Shown here: one piece after another, positions 7,382-14,826 of the stretch
Layout of the letters: every line of letters begins with the position of its first letter
How positions within the stretch are numbered: position 1 is the first letter of the stretch
Origin: Roseospira visakhapatnamensis
Lineage (GTDB): Bacteria; Pseudomonadota; Alphaproteobacteria; Rhodospirillales; Rhodospirillaceae
NCBI RefSeq assembly: GCF_014197915.1
Contig: NZ_JACIGK010000002.1
Location: 124,001 to 188,000 of the forward strand
Length of the DNA stretch: 64,000 nt
Direction: 5' to 3'
The notes under the pieces: generated by a model
The model's database searches: none
Seen by the model: only the letters and a program-made list of their open reading frames with translations
Told to the model about the DNA's origin: nothing
Program-made: the position numbers and the translations under genes

Positions 7382-8077
7382 TCATCGATAAAGCCACCAC
7401 ACGTCCTCGCTGGCCGCGAACACCGGCCGATAGTGCCGCACCGAGCGGGTCTCGATCACCGGGTCGATCTGGTTGTCGAGCAACAGGGTCTCGCCGGCCA
7501 GGGTGACCACCGTGACGGCGTGGCCGATACCCAGGTTCAGGTCCCGCACGGCGACGACCTTGAGCGCGTCGCCCGGAAAGCCCAGCGCGCGCAGGCTCAT
7601 GAACTTGGCGATGGCGTAGTCCTCGCAGTCGCCCGCCTTCACGAAGAACTCGCTGGGGGTCGTCCAGAAGTCCTCCCGCCCCCAATTGATGGGATCGGTA
7701 ATATACTCCCATTGGTTCACGAAGTCTTGGACCGCCTCGATCTGGGCCCGCGGCTCCCGGTCGCGGATTCGCGCGATCAAGGCGGACCATTCGGTGTGCG
7801 GACAGCCGTCGATGGGCGCGCCCGCCCCGCACGCGCTGTTTTCGCGCTCTTCCGCCTTCAGCCGCTCCAGCATGGTGGTCCATTGCGGCATCGGCGCGAA
7901 GTCCGTGTACGCCTTGCCGTCGCGGCCGAACAACCGGTCGTCGTCGGCCAACGCCGCCGGCGCGCCACACGCCAGGGTCATCGCCAGCAGCACGCCGGTG
8001 ACCCGGGCTAGGCCCGGCCGGCCGAGAGTCGCGGTCGCGGTCCCGCGGAGCGCGCTGGTCCAACGGGTTCGGTGCAT
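7382..8077 (-). CDS. LapG-type periplasmic transglutaminase-like cysteine protease
   Basis: This 231-residue protein belongs to the bacterial transglutaminase-like cysteine proteinase family (BTLCP, Pfam PF06035). It has an N-terminal signal peptide that ends near Ala-Leu-Ala-Asp (residue 45) and the catalytic triad Cys151 (AGDCEDY), His186 (GIGHAV) and Asp201 (LLDNQ). The best-known member, LapG of Pseudomonas, releases a giant surface adhesin unless it is held by the c-di-GMP receptor LapD. I chose the ATG at 8077 because it gives the signal peptide at the very N-terminus; the open frame runs further back over the divergent gene. It is divergent from a membrane receptor with a degenerate HD-GYP domain, 88 bases apart. 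Confidence 0.85.
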   Translation of the reverse strand: MHRTRWTSALRGTATATLGRPGLARVTGVLLAMTLACGAPAALADDDRLFGRDGKAYTDFAPMPQWTTMLERLKAEERENSACGAGAPIDGCPHTEWSALIARIRDREPRAQIEAVQDFVNQWEYITDPINWGREDFWTTPSEFFVKAGDCEDYAIAKFMSLRALGFPGDALKVVAVRDLNLGIGHAVTVVTLAGETLLLDNQIDPVIETRSVRHYRPVFAASEDVWWLYR

Positions 8078-8165
8078 GGCCGTGGATCGCCTGTTGCTGG
8101 TATGCTTGTCGCGCGCGATCGGACCCGATCGCCTTCGGACATGCTGGACACCAGGAGCGGGACCC

Positions 8166-10340
8166 ATGACGGCGCCCTCCGAAACGACGTCTCCGACACT
8201 CGATGCGATTGACGGTGGCGTCAAGACCAAGGTGACCGGGGCCCTGGTGCTCCTGGGCGTCCTGATGGCCGTCGGCCTGGGCGGCAGTCTCTGGTTCGCC
8301 GAGGCGGAGCGGCAGCGGGATATCCGCATCGTCCAGGCCCGCATGCGTGTGATCGCCGACAGCCGGGCCGAGGCCGTGCATGCCTGGATCCAGGCCCGCT
8401 TCGACGAACTGGGGGACCTGGCGCGCAACGAGTCCCTTCAGGTCTACACACGCGTGCTCGGCCCGCGCGACGATGGGCGGGTGTTCGACGACGACCCGGC
8501 GCTGCGTGCCTACCTGCGCACGCTGCTGACCGCCACCGCCCAGCGCGCCGGCTTCCGGCCCGCCGTTCCCGCCCATGACCTGCCGGCCAACGTCACGCCC
8601 GGCGGCGGCGCCGGCCTGGCCCTGGTGACCCCCGACGGCACGGGCATCGTCGCCTCGCCGGACATGCCGCCCATCGACGGCGCCCTGCGGGCGTTTTTGC
8701 ACAGGGTGCCCGTCGCCGACCGCGGCTTGTCTCCCCCGTATCGGGCCGCCGACGGTACCCCGGTGCTGGCCTTCGCCGTGCCCGTGCTGGCCCGGGGCGC
8801 CGACGGCGGCGGACGCCAGGTGATCGCCCGCGTGGTGGGCCTGCGGCCGTTCGGCGCCGAGGTGGCCGCCGCCCTTCGCCAGCCGGGCGACACCAGCGCG
8901 AGCGCCCACACCGCTCTCGTCCGCGCGGCGGGGGATCGCGTCCAGGTCCTGACGACGACGGCGGAGGATGGCGCGATTCTTGATGGATCGCGGGCCCTCG
9001 GCACCCCGGGTCTCGTGACCGCCGCCGCCGTGGCCGAGCCTGGAGGCTTCGTGGAGGGTGTGACCCACGCCGGGACCCCGGTGTTCGCGGTCAGCCGGGC
9101 GATTCCGGAGACGGACTGGGTCCTGGTCCACGCCCTCGACCGGGCCGAGGTCCTGGCCGCCAGCGCCACCCGCCGCGCCACCCTGCTCACCGTGCTGGTG
9201 CTGGTGGTGCTGGGCATGGGCGCGGGTGTGGTGGCGGTGTGGCGGCACGCGACCTCGGTGCGTGTCCGCGAGGCGGCGGAGCGCTACCGAGCCTCGTCAG
9301 CGCGTTTCCAGGCCATGTCCCGGTTCCTGGATGTGGTGACCGACACCCAGCCGCACGCGCTGTTCGTCACCGACGCCAACCAGACCCTGACCTTCGTCAA
9401 CCGGCGCGCGGCGGAGGTGATGGGCGCCCCCAAGGCCGATCTGACCGGCCGCGCGCTGGTGGCCATGCTCGGCCAGGACCGTGGACACGTCTACGCCGAA
9501 CTGGCGCGTGATGTGCTGACCTCCGGCCAGGATCGCACCCACACCGCCCAGTTCGACGACGGCGAGGGAGGAGGGGAGCCGGTGGTGTGGCGCTCCACCA
9601 GTTGTCGTCTGAACGGCATGGACGGCCGCGCGCCCGAGGTGCTGACCGCGATCGAGGACCGCACCGCCCTGGTGCGCGAGCGTCGCCGCCGGGAGCGCAA
9701 CACCCAGCAACTGATCGAGACCCTGGTCGGTCTGGTCGACGAACGGGATCCGGACTCCGCCCACCAGTCGCGTCATGTCACCCTGGTGGCCCGCACCATC
9801 GCCGAGGAGATGGGCCTTGACGCCCCGCTGGTGGCGGCGACCGATCAGGCCGCGCGGCTGGTGAACATCGGCAAGATCCGTGTTCCGCGCGCGCTGCTGA
9901 CCCGCCGGGGCGCGCTGTCCGACGCCGAGTTGCGGCAGGTTCGCGAAGCCCTGGACAGCGGTCCGGACATCCTGCGGGAACTCGAGTTCGATGGACCGGT
10001 GATCGAAACCCTGCGGCAGATCAACGAGCGGGTCGACGGCGGCGGTCGCCCGCTGGGTCTGTCGGGTGCCGACATCCTGCCGTCGGCCCAGGCCGTGGCG
10101 CTGGCCAACACCTTCGTGGCCCTGATCCGTCCCCGTGCCTTCCGCGCCGGTAAGTCGTTCGACGAGGCCGAGCGGATCCTGATGGGCGAGATCGACCGCC
10201 GCTTCGACCGGCGGCCCGTGCTCAGCCTGCTCAACACTCTGAACAACAAAGGGGGGCGGGACGCCTGGGCGGAGCTGGCCCGGCCGGATTCGGAGCATCT
10301 TATACCAACGGTCATTGAGAATGACCGTTGCAGTCCGTAG
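8166..10340 (+). CDS. Membrane receptor with periplasmic sensor, PAS and degenerate HD-GYP domain
   Basis: The protein has 724 residues. A membrane segment lies at about 22-44, a large periplasmic sensor region of Cache type at about 45-335, a second membrane segment near 340-362, a PAS domain around 395-500, and an HD-GYP-like domain at about 515-690. In the last, the canonical HD of LHDIGK is replaced by Val566-Asn567 (LVNIGK), and GYP is replaced by Gly-Arg-Pro (about 627-629) within a DGGG motif. It therefore lacks metal ligands needed for c-di-GMP hydrolysis and is more likely a binding or signalling domain. The ATG at 8166 begins the first protein-like segment; longer frames run into the divergent lapG-like gene. 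The final ten codons are encoded by a hairpin repeat. Confidence 0.82.
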   Translation: MTAPSETTSPTLDAIDGGVKTKVTGALVLLGVLMAVGLGGSLWFAEAERQRDIRIVQARMRVIADSRAEAVHAWIQARFDELGDLARNESLQVYTRVLGPRDDGRVFDDDPALRAYLRTLLTATAQRAGFRPAVPAHDLPANVTPGGGAGLALVTPDGTGIVASPDMPPIDGALRAFLHRVPVADRGLSPPYRAADGTPVLAFAVPVLARGADGGGRQVIARVVGLRPFGAEVAAALRQPGDTSASAHTALVRAAGDRVQVLTTTAEDGAILDGSRALGTPGLVTAAAVAEPGGFVEGVTHAGTPVFAVSRAIPETDWVLVHALDRAEVLAASATRRATLLTVLVLVVLGMGAGVVAVWRHATSVRVREAAERYRASSARFQAMSRFLDVVTDTQPHALFVTDANQTLTFVNRRAAEVMGAPKADLTGRALVAMLGQDRGHVYAELARDVLTSGQDRTHTAQFDDGEGGGEPVVWRSTSCRLNGMDGRAPEVLTAIEDRTALVRERRRRERNTQQLIETLVGLVDERDPDSAHQSRHVTLVARTIAEEMGLDAPLVAATDQAARLVNIGKIRVPRALLTRRGALSDAELRQVREALDSGPDILRELEFDGPVIETLRQINERVDGGGRPLGLSGADILPSAQAVALANTFVALIRPRAFRAGKSFDEAERILMGEIDRRFDRRPVLSLLNTLNNKGGRDAWAELARPDSEHLIPTVIENDRCSP
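10307..10329. repeat. REP-like hairpin overlapping the gene's stop region
   Basis: AACGGTCATT (10307-10316) and AATGACCGTT (10320-10329) form a perfect 10-bp stem with a GAG loop. The hairpin lies inside the last codons of the upstream gene, whose stop is at 10338-10340. It resembles a mobile extragenic palindrome that has moved into the 3' end of the gene, and it may also end transcription. No second copy was seen in this window. Confidence 0.65.
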
Positions 10341-10432
10341 CCGGCCACCCACGGCCGTATACTTGGGGTGGCCGGGTGGGGGAGCGGGCCGGTGCCGCTC
10401 GGCGGATGAGTCACACTCATCCGCCGCTGGGT

Positions 10433-11539
10433 TTACGTGAGGGGAGACCCGGCGCCGGACACCGGGACCGGCGCGCCCGCATCCGCGTCCCACCGCCACG
10501 CCGGGGCCGGCGACAGCAGGCGAAGGCCCCCCATCCAGCGGTCCAGCCCTCCCAGCGCCGCCCAGTCGGCGGCGCCGTCCAGCAGCCGGCGGCCGGTGTC
10601 GGTCATGGCCCAGGTGGCGCGGCGCTCCGGTCCTCCCTCGTCGGTGCGGACCACCGCCGGGGCCGGCCCCCGGGTCAGGCCCAGGATCACGGCGACGAAC
10701 ATGGCGTCACCCAGCGTGGGCTGGTCGTCGGTCTCCAGATAGGCCCGGAACAGCGCTCCCGTCGCCGCCGCGCCATCCCGCGCCGCCAGGGCGCGCAGGA
10801 TGCCGCGTTCGGTGACTCCCAGGCCGTCGCCGACCCAGGGCAGGTCCTGCAGCCAGCGGGTCAGGGCCGGCGACATGGTGGGCAGGCCCGGCACCGGTCC
10901 CCGGGCCAGCCGCGCCAGGGCGCGCGGCTCCGGCCGGCGCAGGGCGTCCCACACCCGCCGTCCCTGGGCCGTGAGGGTCGGCGTGACGGCCCGGCGGCGG
11001 TTCCACAGCAGGCGCAGGCGCTCGGGCGTCAACTCTCCCAGTCCTCGCACGCGCCCGACCACCGCGCCATCCCGCGCCGGATCATAGAGCACCAGCGCCA
11101 CCCGCTCGGCGAGCCCGCGTGCCCCATGCAGGGAATCCAGGACCCGCGCCAGGATCAATTGGTCGTAGGCATCGTGCTCGAACCAGAGGACGACGCGCGC
11201 ATAACGGTCCTCCGCCGCCAGTCCGGCGGCCTCGCCGGCCATGCGGGCGCGGGCCTCGGTGGGTGGCATGCCGTAGGCATCGGCGATGAAGGTCGCCCGC
11301 GTGTCCTGATACGCCCGCGCGGATCGGGTCGCGGGCACCGGTCCCTGGACCAGGGGATCGGCCACCTCCAGGAAATCGCCCTGGAAGCCGAGCGTGGCCA
11401 GCGCGTCGCGAATGTCGGAGCCGCAGCGGACATGCAGGGTCGATCTGTCGCCATCCGGCGCCGCGCGACGGGGGCCGGACCGCGCCCGGGCACCACCGGC
11501 CGTGGCCAGGGAGACGATGCCGTAGGGGGCGCTGGACAT
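10433..11539 (-). CDS. DUF1835 domain protein
   Basis: The protein has 368 residues. The N-terminal 130 residues match the DUF1835 pattern: a Leu-His-Val-Arg-Cys-Gly-Ser-Asp start, then PLVQGPVP and a Tyr-Gln-Asp-Thr-Arg segment, then WFEHDAYDQL. The C-terminal part is helical and unassigned. The biochemical role of the family is not known. I chose the ATG at 11539, 10 bases after the ftsK stop, because the conserved domain begins shortly after it; the open frame extends upstream only across ftsK. It is probably co-transcribed with ftsK. Confidence 0.75.
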   Translation of the reverse strand: MSSAPYGIVSLATAGGARARSGPRRAAPDGDRSTLHVRCGSDIRDALATLGFQGDFLEVADPLVQGPVPATRSARAYQDTRATFIADAYGMPPTEARARMAGEAAGLAAEDRYARVVLWFEHDAYDQLILARVLDSLHGARGLAERVALVLYDPARDGAVVGRVRGLGELTPERLRLLWNRRRAVTPTLTAQGRRVWDALRRPEPRALARLARGPVPGLPTMSPALTRWLQDLPWVGDGLGVTERGILRALAARDGAAATGALFRAYLETDDQPTLGDAMFVAVILGLTRGPAPAVVRTDEGGPERRATWAMTDTGRRLLDGAADWAALGGLDRWMGGLRLLSPAPAWRWDADAGAPVPVSGAGSPLT

Positions 11540-11549
11540 GCGCCGCCGA

Positions 11550-13934
11550 TCAGCCGTCGTCACCGACCATGCCGCCCGCCATGCGGCCACGCGCCAGAAT
11601 GTCCCGCTTACCCACATGGTTGGCCGCGCTGACCAGCCCCTCGGATTCCATGCGCTCGACAATGCGCGCGGATCGGTTGTAGCCGATCTGCAGGTGACGC
11701 TGAATGAAGCTCACCGAAACCTTGTTCTCGCGCAGCACCAGGGCCACCGCCTGATCGTAGAGTTCGTCGCCGGAGCCCTCGCCAAGCATGCCCTCCAGGT
11801 CCACGCCGGCGGTGCCGCCGGGGCTTCCGCCACCCGGTCCCGGGCCATCGTCTCCCACGGGCACGCCTTCCTCGTCCTCCTCGATGATCGAGTGGACGTA
11901 GTGGGGCTCGCCCTGCACCTTGAGTTCGCCGACCACCGCCTCCACCTCCCGGTCGGAGACGAAGGCGCCGTGGATACGGGTGATGCGCCCGCCGGCGGCC
12001 ATGTAGAGCATGTCGCCCTGGCCCACCAGCTGCTCGGCCCCGGCCTCGCCCAGGATGGTGCGGCTGTCGATCTTGCTGGTCACCTGGAAGCTGACCCGGG
12101 TGGGGAAGTTGGCCTTGATGGTGCCGGTGATGACGTCCACCGAGGGCCGTTGCGTGGCCATGATGAGGTGGATGCCGGCGGCCCGGGCCATCTGCGCCAG
12201 GCGCTGGATGACGGCCTCAATCTCCTTGCCGGCCACCAGCATCAGGTCGGCCATCTCGTCGACGATCACGACGATGTAGGGCAGGGTGCGCAACTCCATG
12301 GGCCGTTCCTCGAAGACCGGTTCCTTGGCCTGCCGGTCATAGCCCACCTGCACCTGGCGGGTAATGACCTCGCCGTTGGCCATGGCCTCCTTCATGCGCT
12401 GGTTGAAGCCTTCGATGCTGCGCACGCCCACCGCCGACATGGCGCGGTAGCGGCTTTCCATCTCGCGGACCGCCCACTTCATGGCCATCACGGCCTTGCC
12501 GGGGTCGGTAACCACCGGGGTCAGCAGATGCGGGATGCCGTCATAGACCGACAGCTCCAGCATCTTGGGGTCCACCATGATCAGCCGGCACTGGTCCGGC
12601 GACATGCGGCACAGCAGCGACAGGATCATGGCGTTGATGCCCACCGACTTGCCCGAGCCGGTGGTGCCGGCGATCAGCAGATGCGGCATGCGCGCCAGAT
12701 CGACGACGAAGGGGCCGCCGTCGATGGCCTTGCCCAGGGCCAGCGGCAGCTTGGCAACGCTGGCGGTGAAGGCGTCGGAGCCCAGGATCTCCCGCAGGTA
12801 CACCGTCTCGCGGGTTTCGTTGGGCAGTTCGATACCGATGACCGAACGCCCGGGAACCACCGCGATCCGGGCGGTGACCGCGCTCATGGAGCGGGCGATG
12901 TCGTCGGCCAGATTGATGACGGTGGACGACTTGGTGCCGGGGATCGGCTCCAGTTCATAGAGGGTGATCACCGGCCCCTGGTGGACCTGCATGATCTCGC
13001 CACGCACCTTGAAGTTGCGCAATACGGTTTCCAGGGCGCGCGCCCGGTCGGCCAGGGCCTGTTCATCCAGCACGCGTTCCGCGTCCTGGGGTGGGGCCTG
13101 GAACAGGTCCAGCGCGGGGGGCGCGTAGGCCACCGGCGCCCCATCCGGCGTGGCCGCCGCCATGCCGGGGGCTCCGCCGACCCGCGTATCGGCCGGCGCC
13201 GGCCAGGCGGGGTCCGCCGAGGCCTCGGGACCGGGACCGAAGGGGTCGATCGCCGTTGTATCCTCGTCCGCGCCCGCGTCCATGGGGGCCGGGACCTCCA
13301 GGGCGTCGTCGTCCTCGGCGTTCCAGTCGCCGGCTTCGAAAGATCCAATCCCGTCGATCGCGGTGTCGACGGTCTGAGGGTCGGCCATGCCGACAGGGGC
13401 TTCGGGTGCGTCTTCCGGCGCTTCAAACGCCATCGGGTCGGCGCCGGTGTCCCAACCGGACTCGTCCCCGGCTCCGGTGGCCGGGCTGTCGTCGGCCGGG
13501 GCCTCCAGATTGGTCTCGTCCCGGCAGGCCTCGTCGTCCCGCGTCTCGTCGGTGCGCTCGCCACCCGCCAGCGCCGCAACCGGGGCGGTGAACACGGGTC
13601 CCACCTGCCGGTCAGCCATGGGGCGGTCGTCGCGCTCGTCGTCGTCCTCGATCCCGGCGCGCACCGCCTGGTCCGCCCACTCCGCGCCGGCGACAAACGC
13701 GAAGGCCATGGCGGCGGCGATGCCCTCGTCCGTCTGACCGGTTCCGTAGGCCACGGTCTGGTCGGGCCGGCCGGGGTGGACCTCCACATCCCACTCAGTG
13801 GCTCCGTCCGGCCAAACATGTTCCGTCAGGCGGAAGGGCATGTTGTTCAGCGCGCACCAGAGATTGAACTCGTCGGCCGTCAGCCCATCATCATCGGCCG
13901 GATCGTTCGATGGCGAAGGTGGTGTGAGGGTCAT
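11550..13934 (-). CDS. ftsK: FtsK/SpoIIIE-type DNA translocase without membrane domain
   Basis: The 794-residue product has the complete FtsK motor: a Walker A Gly-Thr-Thr-Gly-Ser-Gly-Lys-Ser (Lys429), Walker B VVIVDEMADL, the MATQRPS motif and a C-terminal gamma winged helix (QIGYNRSARI) that reads KOPS sites. The family pumps chromosome ends through the division septum and activates XerCD. Unlike E. coli FtsK, there are no N-terminal membrane segments. The first 290 residues are a small domain with CALNNMPF and EWDVEVHPG, followed by an acidic, Pro/Ala-rich linker. I chose the ATG at 13934, since upstream codons look non-coding. A second, membrane-bound FtsK probably exists elsewhere. Confidence 0.88.
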   Translation of the reverse strand: MTLTPPSPSNDPADDDGLTADEFNLWCALNNMPFRLTEHVWPDGATEWDVEVHPGRPDQTVAYGTGQTDEGIAAAMAFAFVAGAEWADQAVRAGIEDDDERDDRPMADRQVGPVFTAPVAALAGGERTDETRDDEACRDETNLEAPADDSPATGAGDESGWDTGADPMAFEAPEDAPEAPVGMADPQTVDTAIDGIGSFEAGDWNAEDDDALEVPAPMDAGADEDTTAIDPFGPGPEASADPAWPAPADTRVGGAPGMAAATPDGAPVAYAPPALDLFQAPPQDAERVLDEQALADRARALETVLRNFKVRGEIMQVHQGPVITLYELEPIPGTKSSTVINLADDIARSMSAVTARIAVVPGRSVIGIELPNETRETVYLREILGSDAFTASVAKLPLALGKAIDGGPFVVDLARMPHLLIAGTTGSGKSVGINAMILSLLCRMSPDQCRLIMVDPKMLELSVYDGIPHLLTPVVTDPGKAVMAMKWAVREMESRYRAMSAVGVRSIEGFNQRMKEAMANGEVITRQVQVGYDRQAKEPVFEERPMELRTLPYIVVIVDEMADLMLVAGKEIEAVIQRLAQMARAAGIHLIMATQRPSVDVITGTIKANFPTRVSFQVTSKIDSRTILGEAGAEQLVGQGDMLYMAAGGRITRIHGAFVSDREVEAVVGELKVQGEPHYVHSIIEEDEEGVPVGDDGPGPGGGSPGGTAGVDLEGMLGEGSGDELYDQAVALVLRENKVSVSFIQRHLQIGYNRSARIVERMESEGLVSAANHVGKRDILARGRMAGGMVGDDG

Positions 13935-14169
13935 GGACTCATCCCTTGCTAGCTCCCGACTCCACCAACGCGCCCCGACGCTCGATCGCGCTGGCGCGGA
14001 CTCGGGACGGGCGCGGCCTCCCCTGAGGGAGCGCGACACCTTGCCACATGCTGTATAATTCGGGGCCTATTGTCCACCACCCTTTGTGGGTCAGTGGCGG
14101 CACCCGGCGCCGCTGTCCGGCGGTCGCGACACACCGCGCGCGATCAGCGCGGCGCGCGCGGCCGCGTGG

Positions 14170-14631
14170 TCAGCGCGGCAGTTCATAGGCCGCCACCAGC
14201 AGCTTGTCCACCGCGCCGTCGATGTCGAACAGCGGCAACACCAGCCGTTCCCAGGTCTGGGTCAGGCCGTCGAAGTCGGCCGTGTAGACCCGCGACGCCG
14301 GGATATGCTCGCGCACCACGCGGTCGTACTCCGCCAGCAGGATGTCGCGCGGACCGTCGGGCAGGCGGTCCAGCGACTGGCCCGCCTTGTCGTCGCCGAA
14401 CTTGCCGGCGAAAAACTGGCTGTAGAACGAATAGGTGTACGAGGCGGGGGTGCCCTCGGTTTCGTTCCCGGGCGCCACCTTGATCACCACCAGGTTGCCC
14501 ATCCAGGGCCGCAGATCGGCGGGTTCCACGTCATCGGCCATGGGGGGTGTTTCGTTTCGGCACAGCCCAAGCCAATAGTCGTACAAACCTTTCAACTTTG
14601 GGTGGCGCAAGACGAGAACCAGACTGTTCAT
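14170..14631 (-). CDS. PAS_5 domain protein
   Basis: This 153-residue single-domain protein fits the PAS_5 family (Pfam PF07310): HPKLKGLYDYWLGLCR at the start, a PADLRPWMGNL segment, and SYTYSFYSQFFAGKFGDD with a GQSLDRL block. The family is common in Rhodospirillales and is thought to be sensory, though no ligand is established. The ATG at 14631 was chosen because the conserved core begins within 15 residues; the frame continues upstream. It lies downstream of the large histidine kinase on the same strand, with a 195-base gap that contains a run of ten C residues. Confidence 0.75.
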   Translation of the reverse strand: MNSLVLVLRHPKLKGLYDYWLGLCRNETPPMADDVEPADLRPWMGNLVVIKVAPGNETEGTPASYTYSFYSQFFAGKFGDDKAGQSLDRLPDGPRDILLAEYDRVVREHIPASRVYTADFDGLTQTWERLVLPLFDIDGAVDKLLVAAYELPR

Positions 14632-14826
14632 GAGCGTTCCCAAGGGACAATGAAGCCGGCGAGCGGTGGGAGAGGGCGCCTGTTCGGCGCACGCGCGCGA
14701 CATGGCACCCCGGGGGCCAGCGGACAGGCCATGGCGCCCCCCCCCCGGGGCCTATAGCGTTACCAGCGCCGGGTCGGGCCTGACAAGAGCCATTCGGCGA
14801 CCCGACTGTCCCGGCGCCGAGTGCCG

